Assembly: GCF_048595595.1 (NCBI RefSeq)
Contig: NZ_CP184347.1
Length of the DNA: 64,000 nucleotides
Reading direction: 5' to 3' (one strand)
Source: Bacteroides pyogenes_A
GTDB taxonomy: Bacteria > Bacteroidota > Bacteroidia > Bacteroidales > Bacteroidaceae
Of the stretch, positions 26,752 to 35,300 are shown in pieces. Position numbers and translations under genes: made by a program. Position 1 is the first letter of the stretch, and each line of letters begins with the position of its first letter. A model generated the notes under the pieces. That model worked only from the letters and a program-made list of their open reading frames with translations. It was not told the DNA's origin and ran no database searches.

Positions 26752-27161
26752 AGCTTTATCACTCTGCTGCCGTCTTCCTGTTCCTCTATCGTCACCTTCA
26801 CGGCGTCGCCGGGCAGCAGTTCCTCCACCAGTTCGGGCCATTCGATAAGGCAGAGCGCGCCGCTGTAGAAGTAATCCTCGTATCCCATGTCGTACACCTC
26901 GCTAAGCTTCTTGATGCGGTAGAAGTCGAAATGATAAATCAGCTCCCCCGTTTCGTCCGAGCGGTACTCGTTCACAATGGCGAAAGTCGGCGAACTGATA
27001 ACGTCCGATACGCCCAACTCCTCGCACAGCGCCTTGATGAAGGTCGTTTTGCCGGCTCCCATCTTTCCGTAGAAGGCAAAGACGGCGCTTTCACCCATCG
27101 CGGCAATGAATTGGCGGGCAGCCTCGCGGATGTTCTCTAATGATTGAATTTTGATTTCCAT
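26748..27161 (-). CDS. tsaE: tRNA threonylcarbamoyladenosine biosynthesis ATPase
   Basis: TsaE (YjeE) drives the TsaBD complex that adds threonylcarbamoyl to A37 of ANN-decoding tRNAs. The 137 residues include Walker A in FYGKMGAGKTTFIKALC (about 33-49), the SSPTFAIVNEY switch region and the family signature HFDFYRIKKLSEVYDMGYEDYF. The final LIEWPELVEELLP is also typical. It lies 18 bases after a metal permease gene and overlaps the Imm17-like gene. Confidence 0.95.
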   Translation of the reverse strand: MEIKIQSLENIREAARQFIAAMGESAVFAFYGKMGAGKTTFIKALCEELGVSDVISSPTFAIVNEYRSDETGELIYHFDFYRIKKLSEVYDMGYEDYFYSGALCLIEWPELVEELLPGDAVKVTIEEQEDGSRVIKL

Positions 27162-27179
27162 ATCCTCTGTGTGTATATA

Positions 27180-27992
27180 TTATGATAACTTTCTTGTCAG
27201 GCAGCTTTTCCCCGTCTTGCAACCGGCATAAATCAAGATGGAAAAGAAGATGATGGAAGCTCCCGAAGGAACTTTCCAGTGGTAAGAGATGAACAGACCG
27301 CCCAGGCAACCAAGGAAGCCGATGGCGATGGACAGCCAGATAATCTTTTTAAAACTGTAAGTGAACAGGTTGGCGGTCATCTGCGGAATGGTGAGCAGCG
27401 AGATTGCCAGCACGATGCCTACCATCCGCAGGCACGATACGATAGTGAGGGCGATGAGCATCATCAGCAGGTATTCGAACCGCTCCACGGGAATCTTTTG
27501 CGAGCGGGCGAACTCGCGGTCGAAGGCGATGCAGACGATGGGACGGATAAAAAGGCTGAAAAACACCGCCAACACGACGGACAGTATGCCGAGCATCCAT
27601 AAATCCGCTCGGTTGATGGTGAGAATGTTCCCGAACAGGTAGGCAGACAAGTCGGGCGCGAACCCCGGCGAGAGGAAACTGAAGATGATTCCTACCGCCA
27701 TGCCGAACGTCCAGAAGACAGCTATTGCCGAATCCTCGCGCATGTCTTTCCGTTTGCTGAGCCATTCCACGCCGAAAGCCGACAAAACGGAAAACACCGC
27801 CGCCGAAAGTATGGGTGAAACTCCGGTGAATAAGCCCAAACCCACTCCGCCGAAAGAAGCGTGCGTGATTCCTCCGCTGATGAACACCAGCCGGCGCGTT
27901 ACGATGTAAGTGCCGATAATGCCGCAGGCAATGCTTGCCAGAAGGCTTCCGAGCAAGGCATGCTGAAAAAATGTATAATGTAGGAGGTCCAC
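27180..27992 (-). CDS. Metal ABC transporter permease, ZnuB/MntB type
   Basis: A 270-residue permease with about eight helices. Family landmarks are GTYIVTRRLVFISGGITHASFGGVGLG near residue 28 and REFARSQKIPVERFEYLLMMLIALTIVS near 170. The end LFISYHWKVPSGASIIFFSILIYAG is also typical. ABC-3 family members import zinc, manganese or iron(II). No ATPase or binding protein lies within this window, so the other subunits must be elsewhere or were lost. It is transcribed after the 144-residue protein and before tsaE. Confidence 0.9.
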   Translation of the reverse strand: MDLLHYTFFQHALLGSLLASIACGIIGTYIVTRRLVFISGGITHASFGGVGLGLFTGVSPILSAAVFSVLSAFGVEWLSKRKDMREDSAIAVFWTFGMAVGIIFSFLSPGFAPDLSAYLFGNILTINRADLWMLGILSVVLAVFFSLFIRPIVCIAFDREFARSQKIPVERFEYLLMMLIALTIVSCLRMVGIVLAISLLTIPQMTANLFTYSFKKIIWLSIAIGFLGCLGGLFISYHWKVPSGASIIFFSILIYAGCKTGKSCLTRKLS

Positions 27993-28049
27993 TGTCTTTT
28001 GTTTTATTTTCGATTTATCAGGTTTGCCGGACCATGCGGAGCTTTCCTT

Positions 28050-28484
28050 TTACTCCTTCCAGATTCCTCTGGTTCTTCTTTCTCCGATGATCAGATACAC
28101 TTCGTCCTTCAATACGTCGGGAAACTCGATGCCCCGCAGTTGCAGGCTTCGTATCCATCCTGCCACTTCCACTTCCTGCATGGTGTAAAGCACATCGCGG
28201 AACAGTTCGGCCTCTTCTTCCGTATATTCGTCGCTGAAGCGCCCGACGAATTCATCCAGCTCTTCGTCGTCGTAGTACTCTATCTTCTTGCTCACGGCAG
28301 CCAGCAGACTGTCCTTCTCGCAAGTTTCGTGCTGTCCGCAGCATTCCGTATCCACTTCTTTTACTTCCGGCATGCTGTCCAGTTCGCCCTTCTCTATTTT
28401 CTTTTGCAGCTTTTGGTTGCGCACGCTTCCGGCTATCATGGAGACAACCCCAAGCAGCATCAGACCGATGATGAGTATCCACAT
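28050..28484 (-). CDS. Conserved single-helix membrane protein
   Basis: 144 residues: one membrane helix at 1-20 (MWILIIGLMLLGVVSMIAG), a Lys/Glu-rich stretch, a small cysteine cluster (TECCGQHETCEKD, about 46-58) and an acidic helical C-terminal half. I recall homologues called phospholipase without proof and see no catalytic triad, so I name no function. It heads the operon running through the permease, tsaE and Imm17-like genes. Confidence 0.75.
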   Translation of the reverse strand: MWILIIGLMLLGVVSMIAGSVRNQKLQKKIEKGELDSMPEVKEVDTECCGQHETCEKDSLLAAVSKKIEYYDDEELDEFVGRFSDEYTEEEAELFRDVLYTMQEVEVAGWIRSLQLRGIEFPDVLKDEVYLIIGERRTRGIWKE

Positions 28485-28543
28485 AATTCTACTAAATCAA
28501 TTCCCCGCAAAGTTACTTATTAATTTTTAATTAGAAAGAAAAA

Positions 28544-28690
28544 GGGGTGCAGAGAGTATAAGAAACCTTTCGGGCTGCTGAAGATGCGATTGAAAAAGGG
28601 CATATACGATTAGTGCAGGGAGAGTAAGAAACCTTTCGGGCTGCTGCAAGGATGTACGGAAGCCGGAACGTAAAAGCGGAGCATCGAAAG
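28544..28690. repeat. 22/66-bp repeat array R7
   Basis: Two copies of a 66-bp unit containing AAGAAACCTTTCGGGCTGCT begin at 28560 and 28626; a third, strongly diverged copy follows. Sub-units of 22 bases can be traced. It lies between the operon start at 28484 and the ompA terminator. Confidence 0.75.
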
Positions 28691-28701
28691 CGGGGGTGCA
28701 T

Positions 28702-28741
28702 AAAAAAAGAGGATGTCCGTAAGGGGTGTCCGGACATCCTC
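28702..28741 (-). terminator. Terminator of the lipoprotein-ompA operon
   Basis: GAGGATGTCCG (28709-28719) pairs with CGGACATCCTC (28731-28741). On the minus strand the stem is followed by seven T (28708-28702). It lies about 80 bases after the ompA stop. Confidence 0.9.
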
Positions 28742-28821
28742 GAGATAGCGGTATAAGTACAAACGTTTAAAAACTTTACGGGGCTATCTCTTTTTCTCTA
28801 TATCGGAAGATCGATAGGGCA

Positions 28822-30024
28822 TCAATCTTGTCGCTTGGGCAGCTTATCCCAGTATTCCGACTTGGTGATCCGCTCGATGGTCACCTTGCGGTCGCCCAGA
28901 CGGACGTTGACGGATTCGCTTGCGGGAACCGATACGGCGCGCTTGCCCACACCTCGCCACTTGAGCATATCCGCTGGTACACCTCTCTTCACGAGCCCGT
29001 CCACAACGGCTTTCGCCCTGTTGCGCGAGAGCTGCATGTTGTAGGCGTCCGTTCCCCGGGCGTCGGTATACCCCGTAATCAGGAAGCGCGAATCCCTATG
29101 CTCCTTTAGCATCTCGGCAGCTTTGTCGAGAATCGTTTCCGACTCGGCGGTAAGCACATATTTGTCGAACTCGAAGTTCACGTTGTCGAACATATCGCAA
29201 ATCTTCTGCTCGGCGGGAACACGCACCTCTTTCTCCACGATGCGTTCTACCACGCGTTCCACCGGCCTGTCTATTTCCACATATTGAACCACCGGCGCCG
29301 GACGCTTGTCATGTCCGCCGATGCGCCACATCACACGCAGGGTGATTTGGGCAAAACGAGGAGCCTTCTTATTGAAGGGAGTGAGGTATTCGCCCTGCAA
29401 ACCCAGTCCGAGGGAGTTGTTCAGCCATGCGTTCACGCCTGCTCCGAACGATACGGGGAAATAAGTTTTCTTGTCGTGCGAGTAACCTTTCTCGTTCCAT
29501 GTATCATCGGAAATCCAACCCGCCTGCCCTGTGGGATCGTTGTAGAACACTCCCGTTCCGGTGGTCAGGAAGTTTTTGTGCAACACGTTTCCACCCACAC
29601 GCAGGTAAGGCTCTACGTACTTCGACCTGAACATGGGGCTCAGACGCCATTGCAAACCGAGTCCGCCCATGAGCGTATAGTTGTTCTTGTTGTCGTTGGA
29701 AGTGCCCTCTTCCTTGCCGGCGAAGCCTGCTGTCCCTTGCAAGTCGAGGTAGAACCAGCGGTTCAATTCACGGGCTATATAAAGATTGCCCCCGCCCAAG
29801 AGATGTTTCACCTTGAGGTGATAAAGGTACTGATCGGGAGTGCTTTGGAATCCTGTCACCGAAACCCGGTCCCAGTTGATCAACGCGCCGCCGACACCGA
29901 TTTCCCATGCACGCTTAGGCTTGCGTTCTTCTCTCGTCATATCCTCCTTGTTGTTGTCTTGTGCAGACAACGGAGCAATATTAATAAGAGTACATGCCAA
30001 TAAGGATAATAATGTCTTTTTCAT
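28822..30024 (-). CDS. OmpA-family outer-membrane protein
   Basis: 400 residues: a signal peptide at 1-21, an N-terminal beta-barrel region (about 35-250, with alternating strands such as YLDLQGTAGFAGKEEG and FPVSFGAGVNAWLNNSLGLGLQGEY), a short charged linker, and a C-terminal OmpA domain (about 275-390). The domain contains NVNFEFDKYVLTAESETILDKAAEML and the peptidoglycan-binding stretch TGYTDARGTDAYNMQLSRNRA. It is the second gene of an operon with the collagen-like lipoprotein (21 bases apart), so both depend on the invertible promoter. Confidence 0.92.
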   Translation of the reverse strand: MKKTLLSLLACTLINIAPLSAQDNNKEDMTREERKPKRAWEIGVGGALINWDRVSVTGFQSTPDQYLYHLKVKHLLGGGNLYIARELNRWFYLDLQGTAGFAGKEEGTSNDNKNNYTLMGGLGLQWRLSPMFRSKYVEPYLRVGGNVLHKNFLTTGTGVFYNDPTGQAGWISDDTWNEKGYSHDKKTYFPVSFGAGVNAWLNNSLGLGLQGEYLTPFNKKAPRFAQITLRVMWRIGGHDKRPAPVVQYVEIDRPVERVVERIVEKEVRVPAEQKICDMFDNVNFEFDKYVLTAESETILDKAAEMLKEHRDSRFLITGYTDARGTDAYNMQLSRNRAKAVVDGLVKRGVPADMLKWRGVGKRAVSVPASESVNVRLGDRKVTIERITKSEYWDKLPKRQD

Positions 30025-30045
30025 TATTTTTTTACTTTATGTTCG

Positions 30046-32226
30046 TTAATTTAAATAATCAGAAGGCATTTTCTCATACTTCACTTCCATCTTATCCGAT
30101 GGGTTCAGGCGATTTACCAAATAATATTTTTCTCCTTCCTTAGTGAATTTATAATAGTGCATGCTGCGGTAGTACCAAGCGCCTGAGGCTTCATAAACGT
30201 AAATGTTGCTGTTGTTGGGGTATGCGCCCGTCAGTTGGAAGCGTTTCTTGTTTTTGGCTACCCTTACATACGAATCTATTATGGAACCTCCTACGTTTGA
30301 AACCGATGCTACACGCAAGGTGAAGTCGGGAGCCAATGCGCTCACTTGTTTTCTTTCGGTTCTCCACAGTTTCCCGTCGGCTGTTTGAGTGAATTCCCGA
30401 TCATAGAAAGTCTTTAAGCCGTCAAAGTTAACTTCTCCCCAGATGTAGGTGATTCCATGTTCGATATGCACCTTTATGTTGTTCTGAAGTCCCGGATAAG
30501 GCTGTATCTCGGGCGAGAGTACGGCTGCGTCCGTAACGGGTGTTTCTCCGTAGAAATGCTCTTTCCCGCGCAAGGCGAAATACATATCCTCATTTTTCCA
30601 CTCTCTTTTCCTCAGCTCATGGTTCGGATTTGAAGCATAATAAGTCTGTTCATCGGGCAACAAAACATGAGGTCTGAAAATCATGATGTATGAGCCCTGA
30701 TCGGAGCGGAACCATGTTTTATGTATTTCCTGGCTGTCGTCTATGTTGGCGCCGCTAAACTCTTTCTGAGGATCTTTAACCTGAATCACCTGAAGTAACG
30801 GTTTCGGCAAAGTGTTGGGATATTGGCTCCACGCGCCGTCCACCTGACGTTCGTAAATAAAGTTTGCGTTAGTCCAACTACTGTTGGCGCCGATGGCACG
30901 TCCGCGATCGCCTTCCAGTGTGGCTTCGGTCATCCTGATGCGGGTATTGATCCTGTTCGGTACGTACGTATTGTTAGCAGACTTTTCGGTCACGCCGTTG
31001 ATAGTCACAGCAGCGGTAACTCCGCGCCTTTCGGGATCTTTCAGGTTGTCCGGAAGAAGGTTTCTGGGCACAATGATGATACCGTCGGCATTGGTTTTGA
31101 ACTCATGGTTTGGGTCTGTCACTCCCGGAAGCCCTCTTACGATGGAGTTTTCAGGAGCTTTGTTCCCTTTTTTATCGTATATCTGAAACTTCACGCTACC
31201 ATCGACTGGAGTGACATACTCATTCAAATCGGCGTTGTAGTACTGTGGAATTACATTGAATTTGCCTTTCACGATTTCGATCACAGTACTTGTTCCGTCT
31301 TTTCCGCTCAAGTATTGCCAGAAGTTCGTTTGCGAAGTCATGCTGCATGGCCAGTCCTCGGTCGGTTTATGCGGATGCTTGACTTTCGGACCTGTTCCGG
31401 CACATCCTGCGTCAACCTCTTCTTTCCAGAGTTCGTACGCGCTCTTGCCGTCTTTACCGTCCTTGCCGTCTTTGCCGTAGGCGGGTTTACCGGTATCTAC
31501 ACCGTTTATCCACCAATTATTGTTGTTGCCGATAATGACTTCGGGAGCTTTCCCGTCTTTACCAATCGCCGGTTTACCGGTATCTTCACCGTTGATAAAC
31601 CAGTTACCGTTAGTACCGATGGTAGGTGTCGCTCCGTCGTTGCCGTCAGCCCCTTTCGAAGGTTTGCCGGTATCCACTCCGTCAATGAACCAGTTGCCGT
31701 TGGCGCCGATGGTCACCACAGGAGGTTCGGCATCCTTGCCGGGCTCTCCCGGTTTGCCGTCCTTACCGCGAGCGGGAACATTAGTATCCACGTCGCCTAT
31801 CCACCAGTTGCCATTGTCGCCGATGTGCGGAGTCTGTCCGTTCTCGCCGGTGGCTCCCGTCAGGAACTTCCAGAAGTCGGATACGGTATTCTTCGCCGGA
31901 TCCCATTTCTGTCCCGGATTGTGCGGATCGTCCACATTGCCTGTGGCAATTTCCTCTTTCCACACTTCGTAAGCGCTCTTACCGTCTTTCCCGTTTTCGC
32001 CGTCTTTACCTTTGAGGTATTTGAAGAAGTCGGTCACTTCGACCTGATCTTTCGGCCAGTCGATTGTTCCGTCGGCCACTTTTTCTTTCCAGAATTCATA
32101 AGCTGAAAGCCCTGTGTCTCCTTTCGGTCCCTTGGGCATGGTAATGTCGACATCCGTACAAGATGTTGCCCAACCTATCAATAATACGCTGATTATCGAC
32201 AGAAAAAAAGTTTGTTTGCTTCTCAT
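30046..32226 (-). CDS. Collagen-like surface lipoprotein
   Basis: 726 residues from MRSKQTFFLSIISVLL, with a lipobox ending at Cys23 (WATSC). Residues about 30-345 are built from Gly-x-y stretches (KGPKGDTG, GKDGKPGEPGKDAE) mixed with two repeated modules: SAYExWKEE, three copies, and IGxNGNWFIxGxDTGKP-like units, four copies. The rest looks like beta-rich domains. Bacteroides proteins of this type are annotated as having a PL29 lyase N-terminal domain, but no catalytic motif is visible to me. It is probably a fibrous surface adhesin or coat. It is the first gene of the operon behind the invertible promoter. Confidence 0.82.
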   Translation of the reverse strand: MRSKQTFFLSIISVLLIGWATSCTDVDITMPKGPKGDTGLSAYEFWKEKVADGTIDWPKDQVEVTDFFKYLKGKDGENGKDGKSAYEVWKEEIATGNVDDPHNPGQKWDPAKNTVSDFWKFLTGATGENGQTPHIGDNGNWWIGDVDTNVPARGKDGKPGEPGKDAEPPVVTIGANGNWFIDGVDTGKPSKGADGNDGATPTIGTNGNWFINGEDTGKPAIGKDGKAPEVIIGNNNNWWINGVDTGKPAYGKDGKDGKDGKSAYELWKEEVDAGCAGTGPKVKHPHKPTEDWPCSMTSQTNFWQYLSGKDGTSTVIEIVKGKFNVIPQYYNADLNEYVTPVDGSVKFQIYDKKGNKAPENSIVRGLPGVTDPNHEFKTNADGIIIVPRNLLPDNLKDPERRGVTAAVTINGVTEKSANNTYVPNRINTRIRMTEATLEGDRGRAIGANSSWTNANFIYERQVDGAWSQYPNTLPKPLLQVIQVKDPQKEFSGANIDDSQEIHKTWFRSDQGSYIMIFRPHVLLPDEQTYYASNPNHELRKREWKNEDMYFALRGKEHFYGETPVTDAAVLSPEIQPYPGLQNNIKVHIEHGITYIWGEVNFDGLKTFYDREFTQTADGKLWRTERKQVSALAPDFTLRVASVSNVGGSIIDSYVRVAKNKKRFQLTGAYPNNSNIYVYEASGAWYYRSMHYYKFTKEGEKYYLVNRLNPSDKMEVKYEKMPSDYLN

Positions 32227-32358
32227 TTTTTTGTTTTTAAATTTAGTTAAGTTTAGCAATTAAAATTAATTGGTGATAAATATCATTGTTTTTGAAATAA
32301 TATAACAAAAAATATCTCCATTCTCATAAAATCTCAAAAGGAGTAAGCAAAAATCAAT

Positions 32359-32380
32359 CCGTTACTTCGTAGGTAACGGG
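32359..32380 (+). repeat. Left inverted repeat of the invertible promoter
   Basis: 22 bases with the core GTTACTTCGTAGGTAAC, itself GTTAC-N7-GTAAC. It matches the reverse complement of 32679-32700 at 21 of 22 positions. I recall sites of the GTTAC-N7-GTAAC form at invertible promoters of Bacteroides fragilis. Confidence 0.9.
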
Positions 32381-32495
32381 AAAACCTTTATCTGACAGCT
32401 TTTAGAAACACCTTTTTGCGAAAAAAATCTTTGAAAAAGATAAAAATATCTCATTTCTGCTTCTGAACAGTAGCAGAGATAGGGATGCTATTATC

Positions 32496-32535
32496 CAAAA
32501 AAACAAAAAATAAGCCCCTTCGATAAGGAGCTTAT
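32496..32535 (-). terminator. Terminator inside the invertible segment
   Basis: ATAAGCCCCTT and AAGGAGCTTAT form the stem. On the minus strand it is followed by a T-rich run (32510-32496). In this orientation it would stop read-through from the recombinase gene into the lipoprotein operon. Confidence 0.75.
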
Positions 32536-32634
32536 ATGCTTTTTAAATTCGAGATGCCGTCTTGATATATTCCTTTTTATCAGTCACATGTTCTAATCTT
32601 TTTTTTGCTGGTTGTTTTAAAAAAAGCGTTTTTA

Positions 32635-32666
32635 TTTGTTTTTTTTCAGAAATATACTCATATTTG
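32635..32666 (+). promoter_or_regulatory. Promoter carried by the invertible segment
   Basis: TTTG at 32635-32638, 20 bases, then CATATTTG at 32659-32666 (one change from TAnnTTTG). Transcription would begin near 32673, just inside the right repeat, and at present runs antisense into the recombinase 3' end. Confidence 0.75.
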
Positions 32667-32678
32667 CAGCATTATCAC

Positions 32679-32700
32679 CCCGTTACCTACGAAGTAATGG
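32679..32700 (-). repeat. Right inverted repeat of the invertible promoter
   Basis: Partner of 32359-32380. It ends 8 bases before the recombinase stop codon, leaving the site outside the coding region. Confidence 0.9.
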
Positions 32701-32708
32701 GCGGAGAA

Positions 32709-33647
32709 TCAGATTACTAATCCACAGGATGAGCGTTTTACGAAATCTACTACACGCTTGTTGGCTTCATCGATTTTCTTATTTCTGAAAGGTTTTAAAT
32801 AAGTCTCGGTCACGGTGATGGAAGAGTGTCCCATGGCTTCCGAGATTATTCCCGGATGTATCTCGCAGTAGTAAGCTGTCGTAGCCCACGTATGGCGGGC
32901 GGTGTACGAGCTCAGCCGCTCGGAAAGTTCCAGCGCCTTGCCCAGCAACGCCAGACGGTAATTGAAATTGCGCAACGCCAGCTGGTACTCGCGGTATGCC
33001 TCGCGGCTGCCTTCTTTGCTGCGGAGGATGGGGAAAAGGTAAGGGCTGCGCGGATTGCGGTCCATGTGCTTATTTAGCAGCAGCATGGCATCGGGCGTGA
33101 GTGTGACCGACAAGGGACGCCCGGTCTTCCGGCGGCGGTAGGTGATTACGTTGCCTCGCAAATCGCTCTTGCGCAGATAGGCCAGATCGACGAAGGGCAA
33201 TCCGCGAAGCATGAACATGAGCGCGAAAAACTCTTGCGTGCGCTTCAGCGAAGGAGGTACGGAATGGCCCTCGCGAAGGCTGCCGAGCACTCTTCGCATC
33301 TCCTCTCCGTTGAGAGCCTTGCGGCGGTCGGCGCGTGTGCCGGTGTAGACCGACCGGAACAAGCGAGGCACGTATTCCGCCATGCCGCGGTCTACGGCGC
33401 GGTTGTAAACGGCGCGCAGCGTGCGCAGGTAGGTGGATACGGTGTTCCAACTGCATCCGCGGGCGCGGAGGCTGACTTCGAAACTCTTCAGCCATTCGGG
33501 GGTGATGTCGCGAAACCGTAAAGGCTCGCCGTCCCGGAAAGCAAGGATAGCATTCAGGCTGCTGCGGTACACGTGCACCGTGCCCTGATTGCCCGAATGC
33601 TGAAGCTCGCCGATCACCTCTTTCATGAAAAAAATAAAGTCCTTCAT
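32709..33647 (-). CDS. Tyrosine recombinase, likely promoter invertase
   Basis: 312 residues. An N-terminal SAM-like DNA-binding domain (about 1-95) precedes a catalytic domain with R148 (MFMLRGLPFVDLAYLR), Lys near 174, the box SYTARHTWA with R251, H274 in MGHSSITVTETYL and the nucleophile Tyr283. The first His of the usual HxxR box is replaced, as in many Bacteroides recombinases of this group. Its 3' end abuts the invertible segment, so it probably recombines those repeats. This is inferred from position. Its own promoter would lie in the AT-rich DNA above 33650. Confidence 0.9.
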   Translation of the reverse strand: MKDFIFFMKEVIGELQHSGNQGTVHVYRSSLNAILAFRDGEPLRFRDITPEWLKSFEVSLRARGCSWNTVSTYLRTLRAVYNRAVDRGMAEYVPRLFRSVYTGTRADRRKALNGEEMRRVLGSLREGHSVPPSLKRTQEFFALMFMLRGLPFVDLAYLRKSDLRGNVITYRRRKTGRPLSVTLTPDAMLLLNKHMDRNPRSPYLFPILRSKEGSREAYREYQLALRNFNYRLALLGKALELSERLSSYTARHTWATTAYYCEIHPGIISEAMGHSSITVTETYLKPFRNKKIDEANKRVVDFVKRSSCGLVI

Positions 33648-34333
33648 AATAAAATTAAATTAAATTACATTTTTATTGGTTGCCCAATACTATAAATTAT
33701 AAGCAGTAAAAGATAAGTATTTACAACGATCGATTGGTTATTAAAATTGACAGCTAAAATGATAATAACTAATCGTTTTTTACTCTGTTTGTATTGTGTT
33801 TTTAGACATTAAAAACCTTAATTAACTAAAGGTTTGATTTATGAAAGACAATATTTCGGCAGGAGAAAGCTGCGAGACAGTGAGCCTAAGTATTTCTCCA
33901 AGCCGGAAGTGAAATAGCTTATAAGCTATAATTAATAACAATGGTGTAGGAAAAAAGGTGCGGGCGAATGTCGAAAAAAAACAAAAAACTGAAAGTGGAG
34001 CCGGAAACTGCACGTTATGCCCGGCAAACCAACATGCCCGACTATACCCTCACGGTGCTTTACCGGGGCAGATTGCGGGTTATACCCGGCAATCCGTCCG
34101 CCGTGTGGGGAGATGCACCCGGCAGTCCGGGAAAAACCGCCGAAAATGCAAAAATCGATCAGAATATATTTTATTAAAATATATTATTATTATTTCTTTA
34201 TATTATTAAGTGTTCCACAAAGCGTTCCAGGGTAAACTACGAAATTATCGTAATAGTATATTATACATAATGTTACGAAGGTGTAAGAGTGTTTCACTTA
34301 GTGTTCCACTTTTACGAGCCTTTTTTCATGCCC
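33648..34333. other. AT-rich gap upstream of the recombinase gene
   Basis: No supported gene. A GC-richer patch at 34010-34140 repeats CCCGGCA three times (starts 34020, 34085, 34118), perhaps another worn spacer repeat. Stretches around 34160-34215 are almost pure A/T. Confidence 0.5.
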
Positions 34334-34420
34334 GACAGAGACTCTGTTTTTGCGTTGCAGAGGCTCTGTTTGATCCCGGCGGAGTTTCTGTTTGCTTTCT
34401 GCTTCTGAAGCAATCCCGTC
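34334..34420. repeat. 22-bp degenerate tandem array R4
   Basis: Four units with starts exactly 22 apart, taking the CAGAG/CGGAG/CTTCT position as reference: 34336, 34358, 34380, 34402. The core CAGAGnCTCTGT is the same near-palindrome as in R2 and R3. Confidence 0.85.
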
Positions 34421-34545
34421 CACACCGTCAATCGCCCGTTGCGAGGAATCCTCCGGGCAGCGAAATTGTGAGGATTGTGGCGTCGGTCGAAAAAACATTC
34501 CGTAGGGTATTGACAAACGCGGTTTGATGATATATCTTTGCTGGA

Positions 34546-34590
34546 AAAAGAAAAGACGCTCAAGAGCGGAAGCCTCTCAAACGCCTTATT
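34546..34590 (-). terminator. Terminator of the tRNA-Met gene
   Basis: On the minus strand GGCGTTTGAGAG pairs with CTCTTGAGCGTC (12 pairs, four of them G-U) and is followed by TTTTCTTTTT. It lies just past the tRNA 3' end. Confidence 0.75.
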
Positions 34591-34596
34591 TTTTGT

Positions 34597-34673
34597 TGGT
34601 AGCGGGACCCGGGATTGAACCGGGGACCTCATGATTATGAATCATGCGCTCTAACCGGCTGAGCTATCCCGCC
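34597..34673 (-). tRNA. tRNA-Met (anticodon CAT)
   Basis: A 77-base cloverleaf read on the minus strand. Acceptor GGCGGGA pairs with TCCCGCT, the D-arm contains AGCTCAGCCGGTTAGAGC, and the anticodon stem CATGA/TCATG holds loop TTCATAA. The T-arm has GGTTCAATCC and CCA is encoded at the 3' end. With a G-U first acceptor pair and this sequence it is more likely elongator Met, but an Ile tRNA with modified CAT cannot be excluded. Confidence 0.95.
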
Positions 34674-34895
34674 ATCGTTTCTCGATTGCGGGTGCAAAGA
34701 TAGATGTTTTTCTATAACCTCCAAAATAAATGATTATTTTTTTGGAAAGTTTTTTGGCCGACACTCTCTTTTTTTGTAAATAGACTGCCGTTTGTCTGAA
34801 AAACGGATAAAATATTCAATAAAGTATATGCATTATGCTTTGTTTTCAGAAAAAAGTATTTATCTTGGCACGCACAAAAACAAATAAAATCTGCT

Positions 34896-35282
34896 ATGAA
34901 AAAAGAAAAGATTCATTTGGAATATCTCTTGAACGCGACATCGAAGACTATTTTATGGGAGGCTATCAGCACGCCTACCGGTTTGGAGAACTGGTTTGCC
35001 GATAAAGTCGTCTCCGACGATAAAAACGTCGAGTTCCATTGGGGGAAGATCGAGCGGCGGCTTGCCGAAATAGTGGCGATCCGCTCGTTTGCATTCATCC
35101 GCTTCCGTTGGAAGGATGATTCCGATGAACGCGACTATTTTGAAATGAAGATGAATTATAATGAACTTACGGGCGACTATGTGCTGGAGATCGTAGACTT
35201 CGCTCATCCCGACGAGGCGGATGATATGAGAGAGCTTTGGGAGTCGCAAGTGGCTAAACTGAGAAGAACGTGCGGTTTTTAG
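34896..35282 (+). CDS. START-like domain protein (SRPBCC/AHSA1 type)
   Basis: 128 residues forming one helix-grip domain. It starts EKIHLEYLLNATSKTILWEAISTPTGLENWFADKV, the AHSA1-like signature, and ends with a long helix (EADDMRELWESQVAKLRRTCGF). Such domains bind a hydrophobic ligand or a chaperone partner; neither is known here. A TATCTTGG box at 34861-34868 is a weak promoter. It stands 80 bases before the LptF/LptG gene, which has its own promoter. Confidence 0.85.
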   Translation: MKKEKIHLEYLLNATSKTILWEAISTPTGLENWFADKVVSDDKNVEFHWGKIERRLAEIVAIRSFAFIRFRWKDDSDERDYFEMKMNYNELTGDYVLEIVDFAHPDEADDMRELWESQVAKLRRTCGF

Positions 35283-35300
35283 TTAACTTTCAACCAAATA

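Larger units (their letters stand above)
32359..32700. promoter_or_regulatory. Invertible promoter segment, OFF orientation
   Basis: A 342-bp AT-rich segment between inverted repeats, directly upstream of the lipoprotein-ompA operon and next to a tyrosine recombinase gene. The only good promoter inside (32635-32666) points right, away from the operon. Inversion would place it at the left edge, pointing at the start codon at 32226 with a leader of about 160 bases. I see no perfect TAnnTTTG box for the operon in 32227-32358, so the operon should be nearly silent in this orientation. Confidence 0.85.

Noticed and set aside
34010..34140. A further 33-bp repeat array with CCCGGCA
   Set aside because: Only three copies with uneven spacing (65 and 33 bases); kept as a remark, not as an array.
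34597..34673. The tRNA-Met gene as an integration site used by the recombinase at 32.7-33.6 kb
   Set aside because: No direct repeat of the tRNA 3' end was found near the recombinase, and its likely substrates are the inverted repeats beside it.
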